From the NCBI RefSeq assembly GCF_009818105.1, contig NZ_CP046564.1, forward strand, positions 3,534,001 through 3,598,000: 64,000 bases of DNA. The letters are read 5' to 3'. Below, one piece after another: positions 47,628 through 56,093 of this stretch (position 1 is its first letter; the number at the start of each line of letters is the position of its first letter). This DNA is from Bacillus sp. N1-1. Its GTDB lineage: Bacteria; Bacillota; Bacilli; Bacillales; Guptibacillaceae. Both the position numbers and the translations under genes were made by a program. A model generated the notes under the pieces. The model was not told the DNA's origin. It saw only the letters and a program-made list of their open reading frames with translations, and did not search any database.

Positions 47628-48199
47628 TACTGAACTTTTATCCAACCAGCATCCTTAGGAAAGTCATCTCTAGTAAGTAAACGTTTTGAGGTTAACTGAC
47701 GATATGAAGTGATCGTTCCATCGTGAGACACGACGTAAACATTCCCACTCTTTTCTTGTTTACACCATCTCAAAAATGCTTCTCCAATAACTCGAAACTC
47801 TTTTTCTGGCAAAGTATTTATACCATCTTTCCAAATCTCTTCAGAACAGTTAAGATCCAAATTAAATGCAGGAAACGCCTTTTCAATGTTCTCCCGTTTC
47901 ATTATTACGTCACAAGGAAGCGTCCACCATTCTTTTTTTTGCGGAAACATTCTTGGAGATGCCATGGGACTAACAATGGTTTTAACTTCCGCGCTTCCTT
48001 TCCATAACTGAGCAGTCTCTAACGTTCTTTGAGTAGGACTAATAATGAGCGTGTCTTCACTTTTTAGATGAAAAATATCTCTTAATAAATATGCTTGCTT
48101 TTTTCCTTCTTTCGTTAAGGAAGGATTTTTCATCTGTAAACTATTAGGTGTATCTAATGTGTGTTGTGCTTGACCATGGCGTACAAATATTAGTTCCAT
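47624..48199 (-). CDS. Histidine phosphatase family protein
   Basis: 191 aa with the phosphohistidine motif MELIFVRHGQ at residues 1-10, SPTQRTLETA near 55 and a late VVSHDGTI with the second catalytic histidine. GGAGGGAAG precedes the ATG. The gene fills the space between repeats C and B almost completely: 37 bases from repeat C to the start, and the stop inside repeat B. Confidence 0.9.
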   Translation of the reverse strand: MELIFVRHGQAQHTLDTPNSLQMKNPSLTKEGKKQAYLLRDIFHLKSEDTLIISPTQRTLETAQLWKGSAEVKTIVSPMASPRMFPQKKEWWTLPCDVIMKRENIEKAFPAFNLDLNCSEEIWKDGINTLPEKEFRVIGEAFLRWCKQEKSGNVYVVSHDGTITSYRQLTSKRLLTRDDFPKDAGWIKVQY

Positions 48200-48235
48200 A
48201 CTTCCCTCCTTAAACTAAATATTTATTCTTTAATC

Positions 48236-48252
48236 GCTCCGAGATTGTTGAA
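48236..48252. repeat. Array repeat copy C
   Basis: GCTCCGAGATTGTTGAA, the consensus form. The flanks TCTTTAAT and GTTGAAGA can pair fully (two G-T) around the loop that holds GCTCCGAG. Confidence 0.85.
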
Positions 48253-48273
48253 GATATACTGCTACATAATTAG

Positions 48274-48567
48274 TTAATTAAATAATCCTTGCGCAAACCA
48301 TTGATCAAAATACTTTTGATAGCCCATTTCAGTGGCTGTCATGGTATATTGCTTATCCTTAATCTTAAAGGTATGCGACCCTGACAGAGCTTCATAAGTT
48401 GGGTTTGTTTTTACATCACCGAAAAGTGTTTCGAAAGTAATCACATCTACTGAATTTGTCGTTCAGTCTTCCGAGGTTTCAAGAAGAATAAAATCAACTT
48501 TTCCACGCTCACTATTATCCTTAAATATCAAACCAGCTTTCTTTAATGAGAGATATAATTGATCCAT
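48274..48567 (-). pseudogene. Small gene with an in-frame TGA, function unknown
   Basis: 98 codons from ATG 48567 (GGGGAG, 7 bases) to TAA 48274, interrupted by TGA at codon 35. Both halves keep one frame and protein-like composition: MDQLYLSLKKAGLIFKDNSE before and VDVITFETLFGDVKTNPTYE after. It is a probable point-mutated cassette gene between repeats D and C. A sequencing error cannot be excluded. Confidence 0.7.
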
Positions 48568-48618
48568 GCTTTGACTCCCCAGCCCCCTATTAATTCACTT
48601 ATAAGTTACTCTTGATTT

Positions 48619-48635
48619 GCTCCGAGATTGATGAA
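48619..48635. repeat. Array repeat copy D
   Basis: GCTCCGAGATTGATGAA, one change from consensus, 17 bases after the GNAT stop. Confidence 0.82.
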
Positions 48636-48652
48636 CAATCAGATTGGCTTTC

Positions 48653-49429
48653 TTAAACATAAATAGAATACTCAACCGGGTCGTTAAATCCTAATTTTTC
48701 TGCTAAATTTATTGATGAGTTATTAGAAACATCACAGTCCCAACTTGGCCTAATATTATTTTCAAGGCTGTGTCTAATAAACGTATTTGCAAGTATTTTC
48801 GCTAAGCCCTTACCTCTGTAATTGTCGCTAGTAGCTATATCAATTTCAGCAAGTTCATCAGAACAAAAGATTGCAGTGCATTCACTTACTACTTTTTCAT
48901 TATGTAAAATACAATATCCGAATCCTTTATCTATAAAATTAGATACAGAACCCCAATATTCTTCGTAATATTTTTTATTGAACTCATAACTATCCTCTAT
49001 TAGTGCAGGTGTTATTCTATTTATGTAATAGTCTTTAGGAAGTTTAGAAAAACCTGATAGTTCATTTCCTTCTCCAAATTTATAGCTATACCGTCTTAAA
49101 TGTTTGATTTCATTGTTAAGTAGGCGATTAATTATCGAATTCCATTTTTCACAGGAACTAAATAAAGTGAATCTTAGGTTGTCACTTTTCTTCTCTCGAT
49201 ATAAGTTAATAAGATCCTGGTTGAAACCTTCATTTTTTTCACTTCCACATACAAAATATATTCCATTCTGTGTTTCTATTAGTATTGTGTTGGATAAGGT
49301 AGACTCTGTATAAACTTCGCCCTTAATATAGCCATCCAATACTGAATAGGCAAACGTTGGAACATTTATTTTTTCACTTTTTATAATCTCTTTAATTTCC
49401 AGATAGAAAGTCTGCTTAATTTTTTCCAT
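48653..49429 (-). CDS. GNAT family N-acetyltransferase (cassette gene)
   Basis: 258 aa. The acetyl-CoA site is ATSDNYRGKGLAKILANTFIRHSLENN near residue 210, following EIDI; the N-terminal half is a divergent domain as in the two-part GNAT acetyltransferases. AAAGGTG precedes the ATG. The base composition is more AT-rich than the core genes nearby, consistent with acquisition. The substrate is unknown. Confidence 0.85.
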   Translation of the reverse strand: MEKIKQTFYLEIKEIIKSEKINVPTFAYSVLDGYIKGEVYTESTLSNTILIETQNGIYFVCGSEKNEGFNQDLINLYREKKSDNLRFTLFSSCEKWNSIINRLLNNEIKHLRRYSYKFGEGNELSGFSKLPKDYYINRITPALIEDSYEFNKKYYEEYWGSVSNFIDKGFGYCILHNEKVVSECTAIFCSDELAEIDIATSDNYRGKGLAKILANTFIRHSLENNIRPSWDCDVSNNSSINLAEKLGFNDPVEYSIYV

Positions 49430-49567
49430 TAGAATACACCTTTCTACTTTAGTAATTTGTATGGTAATTTCATAAGCAATTCAAGTGATATTATTCGATT
49501 AAACTACTACTAATCAATTCCAATTATTTCAAAACCAAATCACTTACTCAACCTCTTTTTGAAAAAA

Positions 49568-49598
49568 AGACGTAATTCCTTAGTGCGGAATTACGTCT
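49568..49598 (-). terminator. Terminator downstream of repeat E
   Basis: The perfect arms GACGTAATTCC and GGAATTACGTC, followed by seven T on the minus strand. It ends transcripts of the CPBP gene after they cross repeat E. Confidence 0.88.
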
Positions 49599-49649
49599 GA
49601 TTAATGAGTATCTTTCTTGAACATTACGCTGCTTTGATATTACAGAATC

Positions 49650-49666
49650 GCTCCGAGATTGTTGAA
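49650..49666. repeat. Array repeat copy E
   Basis: GCTCCGAGATTGTTGAA, identical to copy C over 17 bases; it lies 5 bases after the CPBP stop. Confidence 0.85.
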
Positions 49667-49671
49667 TAAGC

Positions 49672-50370
49672 TTAAATAATCCAACCATTGAAAACCATAC
49701 CTAAATTAATAAGCATATGAAAAACTATAGATGGGTAAATACTTTTTGTCTTTAATACCACAATTGCATAGAAAAGCCCACCAAAAGAGAAAATTATACT
49801 CAGAAGTACAGGTATTCCAATTGAAATATGTATGAGACCAAAACCGACACTTGTTATCAATACAGCATATAATGTGGAAACACTTCTTTTTAAATTCGAT
49901 AGCATAACACCTCTCCATATTACTTCTTCCAAGCTGGCATTAATAATGGCAAACAAAATTGCAAAAATGAATAGTGATCTTATATAACTTATCTCTTGAA
50001 AGAGAACTGGTATAAGTAGCATACTCGAACCAATTAATCCAAAAAGCAAAAAGTATGCTACCTTTATCTGATGAAAGGGCATTATAATTTTATTGTGCCA
50101 ATTAGGAAAATCTGAGTATAAGGAGATTTTTTGCCTAGAAATTTTGAGTGAAATAATAGTGCTAGTAAGGATAAATAATAGGAAACTTCTATTTATTAAG
50201 ACTTTTGTTTCTTGAGAGATATTCAACTTATAGACAAAGGTGCTCCCAATTTGATAGATAAGCAGTCCTAACAAAAAGAAAATAAACAAGGAAACTGATG
50301 AACGGTATTTCTTATTTAGAAAGTATAAAATAAACAAGCCTGACAGTGGTAATAAGCCTAAACCAAACAA
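49672..50370 (-). CDS. CPBP family intramembrane metalloprotease, 5' end uncertain
   Basis: 232 residues from TTG 50370, about six or seven helices. The EE motif is in NASLEEVIWRGVML, later SVGFGLIHI and VFHMLINLG, the expected metal ligands. The frame stays open to about 50440 without a start codon. A strong AAAGGAGTAGGT plus ATG at 50452 is one base out of frame (it stops after three codons), so a frameshift near codon 4 is likely. Confidence 0.78.
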   Translation of the reverse strand: MFGLGLLPLSGLFILYFLNKKYRSSVSLFIFFLLGLLIYQIGSTFVYKLNISQETKVLINRSFLLFILTSTIISLKISRQKISLYSDFPNWHNKIIMPFHQIKVAYFLLFGLIGSSMLLIPVLFQEISYIRSLFIFAILFAIINASLEEVIWRGVMLSNLKRSVSTLYAVLITSVGFGLIHISIGIPVLLSIIFSFGGLFYAIVVLKTKSIYPSIVFHMLINLGMVFNGWII

Positions 50371-50696
50371 ATTATAAGATAAAAGAACGATGCCCCCGAA
50401 AAATAAGGCCGCTGACAGTAAGAAAAAGGAAATCTTTCTCCTATTGATCCATACCTACTCCTTTCTCATTATCCATTTTTATTGGACATTCCTACCTTCA
50501 AAAGCTACGTATTTATTGGCACAGAATATGGGTTAGGTAGACCTTGAATATCACCTTCTTTCAAAGTGCTTATGATCAATTGTCTTTTTCGTGTAGGGAT
50601 CCTATTTTCGCGATCTTTATTAGATAAACCACAACTTCATCATACATATATAGTTACATAACGGATAAACTGAAGGTTAGACTATATTTGATTTGG
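50371..50696. other. Divergent promoter region between CPBP and DUF3231 genes
   Basis: It holds the out-of-frame CPBP start region at 50452 and the leader of the plus-strand DUF3231 gene; no other gene is seen. Confidence 0.4.
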
Positions 50697-50706
50697 AGTG
50701 AAGACA

Positions 50707-51720
50707 ATGGAGTTCATTCAACGAACCGATATCAAATTAACATCGGCAGAGATAACAAATTTATGGGCTACATACATGAATGACAGTGGTTCCATATGCC
50801 ATTTAAAATATTATCTCAATACAGTGGAAGATACTGAAATTAAATCTGTTATTCAATATGCATTAGACATTTCACAATTGCACGTTAACACAATAACACA
50901 GATTTTTACTCAGGAAGGTTATCCTGTTCCTCATGGCTTTAAATTAAATGAAGACGTTGATGTGACTGCCCCGAGGTTGTTTTCTGATACTTATTTATTA
51001 AATAATGTTAATTATCTTGGTAAAATTGGTTTAAATGCGTATAGCACCGCAATAACTGTAGCAGTCAGAGAAGATGTTTATAGCTTCTTTAGTCAGTGTT
51101 TACGGGAATCAGATAATCTTATCAAACAAACGAATGATTTATTATTGGCAAAGGGGCTGTATACTAGGTCACCATACCTCCCCAAACCTGAATCCTACGA
51201 TTTTGTAAAACAGAAAAGTTTTTTGGCAGGCTTCCTTGGAGAAAAAAGACCCCTTACAGGCACTGAAATCACAAACCTATACACCAATTTTCAGAGAAAC
51301 GCATTAGGGGCAGCCACACTGATTGGTTATAGCCAAGTTGCACAGGATGAAGAAGTAAAACAATTTCTATTAAGAGGAAAGGAAATGGCAAATAAGCATT
51401 GTGAAATATTTGGTTCATTTCTAAAAGAAAGTGATTTACCCTGCCCTATGACATTGGATACAGAGGTTACTGATTCTATTACGTACACTTTTTCTGACAG
51501 GAAAATGATGTTTTATACAACAAGTTTAATTGCACTTAGCGTAGGATACTACGGGGGAAGCATATCCATGAGTCCAAGAAGGGATATTGGCATTATGTAT
51601 AGCCGGTTAGTTGCAGAAATATTAAAATACGCTGAAGACGGGGCTAAGATTTTGATTAAACATGGGTGGATGGAAGAACCTCCACGGGCATTAGACCGTG
51701 ATGAACTATCAAAACAGTGA
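50707..51720 (+). CDS. DUF3231 family protein
   Basis: About 337 aa made of two similar ferritin-like four-helix halves: LTSAEITNLWATYMNDSGSI and LTGTEITNLYTNFQRNALGA open halves 1 and 2. Each half has SxxSxxxRxD-like ends. DUF3231 proteins are common in spore-formers and resemble coat protein CotF. GGAGTG precedes ATG 50707. It is the only large plus-strand gene of the array region. Confidence 0.85.
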   Translation: MEFIQRTDIKLTSAEITNLWATYMNDSGSICHLKYYLNTVEDTEIKSVIQYALDISQLHVNTITQIFTQEGYPVPHGFKLNEDVDVTAPRLFSDTYLLNNVNYLGKIGLNAYSTAITVAVREDVYSFFSQCLRESDNLIKQTNDLLLAKGLYTRSPYLPKPESYDFVKQKSFLAGFLGEKRPLTGTEITNLYTNFQRNALGAATLIGYSQVAQDEEVKQFLLRGKEMANKHCEIFGSFLKESDLPCPMTLDTEVTDSITYTFSDRKMMFYTTSLIALSVGYYGGSISMSPRRDIGIMYSRLVAEILKYAEDGAKILIKHGWMEEPPRALDRDELSKQ

Positions 51721-51925
51721 AGCAGCAAAGAATAAAAGCAAAGTTCTTGAAGCAATCTTTTGGAGTATTAGATTACCTGGCTTTGCACAAATCCTTAACG
51801 GAAAAATATTAAAAGGGTTCTTGTTTATAGTTTTGGAAATCTTATTTACCGTTAAGTGTTATACCGTCAACACTCCAAGAAATTTCTTCAGGAACGTTAT
51901 TCCTGATTCGCTCCGAGTTTCTTGA
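51698..51925 (+). pseudogene. Truncated membrane protein gene ending at repeat F
   Basis: The N-terminal 50 residues, including AIFWSIRLPGFAQILNGKIL and KGFLFIVLEILF, look like the start of a small membrane protein. After about residue 52 the frame loses sense and stops inside repeat F. It overlaps the DUF3231 end by 23 bases. The gene was probably cut by the rearrangement that placed repeat F. Confidence 0.55.
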
Positions 51926-51926
51926 A
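51910..51926. repeat. Array repeat copy F
   Basis: GCTCCGAGTTTCTTGAA, two changes from consensus, 27 bases after the stop of VOC 2. Confidence 0.78.
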
Positions 51927-51952
51927 GACTTGATTTCAAGATAGAAATTTAA

Positions 51953-52297
51953 TTATTCAAAAAAGCACACTTGCAATTTATTACCATCCAAGTCGTAAAA
52001 ATCAAAGAAGTTATTTACACCATCGTTATGTAGTTGATCTACTTTCACGCCTTGACTCTTTAGCTTTCTATAAGTGTCTTCAATATTTCTAGAAATGAAT
52101 ATAGGATAACTCTGATTAGTACTCTTTGCCGTTAACCCCTCTTCAATGGTTAATGGCACACTACCATTTCCAACGTTTAATACTCGGTATCCTTTATCTT
52201 GAAAAGCAACTTCAAACCCTAATACTCTCTGATACCAATTACTAGATGTCTCAACGTCACTAACTTTTAAACACATAGTGTCAATTCGCTCAATCAT
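51953..52297 (-). CDS. VOC family protein 2
   Basis: 114 aa single VOC domain: MIERIDTMCLKVSDVETSSN followed by WYQRVLGFEVAF, ending NFFDFYDLDGNKLQVCFFE with the C-terminal metal Glu. GGAGG-like AGGAGGTTAATC precedes the ATG. Unrelated in detail to VOC 1 of the array. Confidence 0.88.
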   Translation of the reverse strand: MIERIDTMCLKVSDVETSSNWYQRVLGFEVAFQDKGYRVLNVGNGSVPLTIEEGLTAKSTNQSYPIFISRNIEDTYRKLKSQGVKVDQLHNDGVNNFFDFYDLDGNKLQVCFFE

Positions 52298-52421
52298 GAT
52301 TAACCTCCTAAAGAATCTTTTGATCTACAATAATAGTTCTTTATTTGCTGTATAACACTTCTTTTTTAAAGCAAGGACATACCAAGAATAAGATTGGTAC
52401 CAAACCACTGTTCCAGATTTG

Positions 52422-52438
52422 CTACGAGATAATGGAAC
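52422..52438. repeat. Array repeat copy G
   Basis: GCTACGAGATAATGGAA, flanked by the perfect arms GTTCCA (52411) and TGGAAC (52434). It lies about 30 bases after the stop of the small membrane protein. Confidence 0.65.
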
Positions 52439-52467
52439 ATTATGCAAATAGATATTATAAGTTCTGC

Positions 52468-52626
52468 TTAATAAATAACTCCAATAATCAACGCTATCGA
52501 CATACAAATGATTGCTGCAAATTTTGATTGCTTAATTATACGTTCATCACCTTTATGCAAGGCTTCAAAAAATGTGAGTGTAAAGTAAAAACATAAAACT
52601 ATAAATAAAATAAGGATGATGCTCAT
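52468..52626 (-). CDS. Small two-helix membrane protein
   Basis: 52 aa from ATG 52626, with AAGGA 6 bases before it: MSIILILFIVLCFYFTLTFF, a basic loop KGDERIIKQSK, then a second helix. There is no known family. A longer frame to 52677 lacks a site. Confidence 0.6.
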   Translation of the reverse strand: MSIILILFIVLCFYFTLTFFEALHKGDERIIKQSKFAAIICMSIALIIGVIY

Positions 52627-52778
52627 CCCAATTCCTTCTCTAGATACTTCCATACGTGACATCAAACCGCCATTCATTTTAATTTTTGCGACTGTTCTAA
52701 TTGAATTAGTTAATATAATCCACCTGTTTAACTATAGATTGGAATGATTAAATATTATTCCTCTGGAATTCCATTCTC

Positions 52779-52795
52779 GCTCCGATTTAAAGGAA
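52779..52795. repeat. Array repeat copy H
   Basis: GCTCCGATTTAAAGGAA: the GCTCCGA core is kept but the tail has changed; flanked by TTCC and GGAA. Confidence 0.55.
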
Positions 52796-52866
52796 GATCA
52801 CTAATTTCCTTTGAAGGAAGTGCCTGTCTAAGTTGAGTGCCTGTTTCCTTTCTTATTTCGTCCAAT

Positions 52867-53000
52867 TTAAATAGCAATGAAAAGACATCCGAACCCCACT
52901 ATGTTCATAATGGTATTACCTAAATTGCCTATGTCATTAATTTTTAATCCGACTAGAAAACCACCTAACAAATAAGTGGAATAACTATAAAAAATCTCAA
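52867..53000 (-). pseudogene. Decayed small membrane protein between repeats I and H
   Basis: GGAGG and TTG 53000 begin LRFFIVIPLIC and stop; one base shifted, the frame reads YSTYLLGGFLVGLKINDIGN onward to 52867. The slip falls in a run of six T. A third-frame coiled tail KLDEIRKETG follows. Probably one gene broken by indels. Confidence 0.5.
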
Positions 53001-53085
53001 AATTATTCCTCCGAACCTATATACTGAGTTTTACATTCACTTACTTCTAAAACGCCATATGATACCATGATTATTACAGATAAAA

Positions 53086-53102
53086 GCTCCGATTAACTTC
53101 AA
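53086..53102. repeat. Array repeat copy I
   Basis: GCTCCGATTAACTTCAA: the GCTCCGA core, with outer arms TTATT and AATAA. It lies 7 bases after the ABM gene stop. Confidence 0.55.
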
Positions 53103-53109
53103 TAACATT

Positions 53110-53403
53110 TTAAAGAGGGACATTTTTAAAATGTTCAACTGTTGGAAAAGGTTCATAGAAATGATGCAGTTGTTTTTTCCATTCTTGATATTCTACAGAT
53201 TGTCTAAATCCAACTGTATGGTCTTCTAATGTTTCCCACTTCACCAACAATAAGTATTTCCCTTTAACTTCCATACATCGTTGTAATTCGTGAGATATGT
53301 AACCTTTCATTAAAGTGATGATTTTTGATGCTTCGTGAAATGCATCTTCATATTCCTCTTCCATACCTTGCTTGACTTGTAACATAACAGCTTCTAAAAT
53401 CAT
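53110..53403 (-). CDS. ABM-domain (antibiotic biosynthesis monooxygenase-like) protein
   Basis: 97 aa ferredoxin-like dimeric fold: MILEAVMLQVKQGMEEEYED, then YISHELQRCMEVKGKYLLLVKWETLEDHTVGFRQS. Typical of ABM-fold proteins, which can bind heme or small aromatics. AAGGGAGGGG precedes the ATG. It is the last gene of the array region. Confidence 0.85.
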   Translation of the reverse strand: MILEAVMLQVKQGMEEEYEDAFHEASKIITLMKGYISHELQRCMEVKGKYLLLVKWETLEDHTVGFRQSVEYQEWKKQLHHFYEPFPTVEHFKNVPL

Positions 53404-53628
53404 GTAAACCCCTCCCTTTTAAAAGTATATCTTATTACAAACTTACGCACCGTTTCACTTCATTATCTCGAATTCAAGTCTTCAAGAATCCTGCCCTATA
53501 ATTTAACAAGTACTTCTTTTATCTCTGCATCAATATTAACATAATATTCCACACAATCACGAAACTTACCAACACACAATATGTATTTTCTAAGTTATAT
53601 CTTCTAGTCCAGTTTCCCCCTCAAAACA
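53404..53628. other. Gene-free stretch right of the array
   Basis: No gene and no clear further repeat copy seen; the boundary with core genes. Confidence 0.4.
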
Positions 53629-53630
53629 AA

Positions 53631-53663
53631 AGAGAAGACGTCCGAAATGCGAACGTCTTCTCT
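53631..53663 (-). terminator. Terminator of the yebC gene
   Basis: The perfect arms AGAGAAGACGT and ACGTCTTCTCT around a short loop, then TTTTG on the minus strand. Confidence 0.85.
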
Positions 53664-53675
53664 TATATGATTCTA

Positions 53676-54398
53676 TTATTCTTCGCCTAAATCGACGTTA
53701 TGATAAACCTGCTGTACATCTTCCAACTCTTCAAGTGCATCGATCATTTTCAAGAACTGCTCCTGATCTTCTCCTGAAAGCTCAACGTCATTTTGTGCAA
53801 GCATCGTAAGTTCAGCTACGGTGAACTCAGTAATCCCTGCATTTTTAAATGCTTCCTGTACCGCATGGAACTGGTCAGGCTCTGCATAGACGATAACAAC
53901 GTCATCTTCTTCCATAATGTCACGCACATCTAGATCTGCTTCCATTAACAGTTCAAGAACTTCCTCTGCTGATTTGCCTTCAATGCCGAATACGGCTGTT
54001 GCATCGAACATGTAGGCAACAGAACCGTTCACACCCATGTTCCCTCCGTTTTTTCCAAAAGTAGAGCGAACATCAGAAGCTGTGCGATTCACGTTGTTTG
54101 TTAATGTATCAACGATCACCATCGATCCGCTTGGACCAAATCCTTCGTAACGAAGGGTGTCATAATTTTCATCTGCTCCGCCTTTGGCTTTTTCAATCGC
54201 ACGGTCAATGATTGCTTTTGGGACGTTGTATGTTTTCGCACGTTCAAGAACTAAGCGCAGCGCCTGGTTCGCTACTGGATCTGGTTCACCTTGCTTTGCC
54301 GCTACATAAATTTCACGACCAAACTTAGCATAAATTCGACTTGTATTAGCATCCTTAGATGCTTTCTTTTCCTTAATATTATTCCATTTACGGCCCAT
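53676..54398 (-). CDS. YebC/PmpR family protein
   Basis: 240 aa. It opens [20 protein letters not shown] and has [17 protein letters not shown] and [19 protein letters not shown], all family hallmarks. YebC-type proteins were long annotated as transcription regulators; relatives act in translation of proline-rich stretches. It is a single gene with a terminator, resembling B. subtilis YrbC/YeeI-type proteins. Confidence 0.94.
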   Translation of the reverse strand: MGRKWNNIKEKKASKDANTSRIYAKFGREIYVAAKQGEPDPVANQALRLVLERAKTYNVPKAIIDRAIEKAKGGADENYDTLRYEGFGPSGSMVIVDTLTNNVNRTASDVRSTFGKNGGNMGVNGSVAYMFDATAVFGIEGKSAEEVLELLMEADLDVRDIMEEDDVVIVYAEPDQFHAVQEAFKNAGITEFTVAELTMLAQNDVELSGEDQEQFLKMIDALEELEDVQQVYHNVDLGEE

Positions 54399-54557
54399 TG
54401 TATTTCACTCTTTTCTACTAGTTATCTGTTGCATGACAAATTCACATTACTCTCTATACGTCTCATCAATTATACCATATTTTACAGTTAACATTTGTTT
54501 TAGGGACTTGGATCCATTAGAAATAATAGTAAACTAGTAGAAAAGAGGAGTGATCAT

Positions 54558-55619
54558 GTGAGTCAGAAAAGATTGCGAGATTACGACATTACTATCGGAG
54601 AAATGGAGCCCGGTGGGAAAAATGCGATTACGGATGTAGAAGGAGTAGCCGTCGGACATACTACGCTAAATAATGGAGAGGTTCAAACTGGCGTAACAGC
54701 GATCCTACCGCATCAAGGCAATCTGTTTCAGCAGAAATTAATCGCATCAAGCTATGTTCTTAACGGGTTTGGTAAAACAATGGGAACCATTCAGCTGAAT
54801 GAGCTTGGTACGCTTGAAACAACAATTATTCTAACGAATACGTTAAGTATCGGAACGGCAGCAGATGCGGTATTTGATTATATGTTAGAACAAAATTCTG
54901 AGATTGGCTACACAACTGGTACTGTTAATCCAGTTATTGGCGAATGCAACGACATGTTTTTAAACGATATCCGAGGACGTCACGTTCAAAAGCATCATGT
55001 TCACGAAGCGATCGCAAATGCTTCCACTACTTTTGAAGAAGGTTCCGTTGGAGCTGGAAGGGGTATGCTGTGCTATTCATTAAAAGGCGGAATTGGCACC
55101 GCTTCGAGAAAAGTGAAGCTCCAGCATGGAAATTATACTCTTGGTGTCTTGGTTGTGACCAACTTTGGTATCCTTCGTGACCTTAATGTAAACGGAAAAA
55201 AAGTGGGTAAGACATTAAAAGAAGCCCTTCTTCATTCTTGGGAAGAAAAAGATAAGGGATCCGTCATGGTGATCGTTGCTACTGATCTCCCCGTTTCAGA
55301 ACGACAGCTTCAGCGTATTATTAAACGGGCATCTACAGGACTAGCTCGAACAGGATCGATAATCACAACTGGTAGTGGCGAGATTATCATTGGTTTTTCC
55401 ACCGCTAACAAAGTCGCCCATCAGTATGCGCCACAAACTCAAACACTGGAAACCATTCATGAGGAAGAAATCGACACCGCTTTTCGTGCAGTTGGTGAAG
55501 CGACAGAAGAAGCGGTCCTTAATTCATTAGTGACCGCAACTCACGTGATTGGACGTGATGAGAATGAGAGACCGACGTTAATGGAGTTACTTCAGAAATT
55601 CAGCATGAAACTCAAATGA
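54558..55619 (+). CDS. P1 (DmpA-like) family peptidase
   Basis: 353 aa of the Ntn-like P1 aminopeptidase family. DYDITIGEMEPGGKNAITDVEGVAVGHTTL opens the fold, and the GVLVVTNFG and TTGSGEIIIGFSTANK segments include the likely Gly-Ser self-cleavage and catalytic site. GAGGAGTGATCAT precedes the GTG. Cytosolic, substrate probably small peptides or beta-peptides. Confidence 0.9.
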   Translation: MSQKRLRDYDITIGEMEPGGKNAITDVEGVAVGHTTLNNGEVQTGVTAILPHQGNLFQQKLIASSYVLNGFGKTMGTIQLNELGTLETTIILTNTLSIGTAADAVFDYMLEQNSEIGYTTGTVNPVIGECNDMFLNDIRGRHVQKHHVHEAIANASTTFEEGSVGAGRGMLCYSLKGGIGTASRKVKLQHGNYTLGVLVVTNFGILRDLNVNGKKVGKTLKEALLHSWEEKDKGSVMVIVATDLPVSERQLQRIIKRASTGLARTGSIITTGSGEIIIGFSTANKVAHQYAPQTQTLETIHEEEIDTAFRAVGEATEEAVLNSLVTATHVIGRDENERPTLMELLQKFSMKLK

Positions 55620-55621
55620 AA

Positions 55622-55650
55622 CATCCTCCTGTCATCACGACAGGAGGATG
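55622..55650 (+). terminator. Terminator of the P1 peptidase gene
   Basis: The arms CATCCTCCTGTC and GACAGGAGGATG, then TTTATTT. Confidence 0.88.
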
Positions 55651-55659
55651 TTTATTTCA

Positions 55660-56091
55660 TTAACGATTACGTGCAACGTAAGGATAAATCGGTTTTTTCA
55701 ATTGGAATTCATACGTATTTCCATCTACGATTCCAACAACTTGATTGCTATCATAAAAATCTAGCATGAAGTCTGCCATTTCTTTAGCTGTATGGTACTG
55801 AGGTACGGTTCCTTCATATTCGAAATTATCTACGTTCATTGAACGGTTTGCAAATTCTGTTTCTGTTGCTGCAGGGGCTAGGACTTTTGCCTGCATTTTT
55901 GCACCCTGTCCTTGTAGCTCCTGATCAAGTCCTTCTGTAAAGGCGCTCACGAAGAATTTCGTTGCACAATACGTCACGGCATCCGCTACGATCATATAGC
56001 CTCCACCGGATGAAACGTTAATTAATTGTGTTCCTTCTACATTCACATAATCGCGAACATACAATGATGAAAGAATTGTTAAAGCCTTCAC
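55660..56091 (-). pseudogene. N-terminally truncated short-chain dehydrogenase
   Basis: 143 residues covering the C-terminal two thirds of an SDR: LINVSSGGGYMIVADAVTYCATKFFVSAF includes the catalytic Ser and YxxxK. The Rossmann TGxxxGIG and NNAG segments are missing. The coding sequence begins directly after the proB stop (56094), where proA would be expected. A deletion joining proB to the middle of an SDR gene is likely. A GTG at 56091 follows an AAAGGTG but the product cannot bind NAD(P) normally. Confidence 0.8.
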
Positions 56092-56093
56092 CT

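Noticed and set aside
48454..48470. Selenocysteine reading of the TGA in the broken cassette gene
   Set aside because: There is no recognisable SECIS hairpin and no selenoprotein family likeness; point mutation is simpler.
46222..53102. CRISPR or classic integron attC sites for the GCTCCGAG repeats
   Set aside because: Spacing is 0.3-2.3 kb with genes between, so not CRISPR. No GTTRRRY/RYYYAAC ends and no IntI gene, so not a standard integron.
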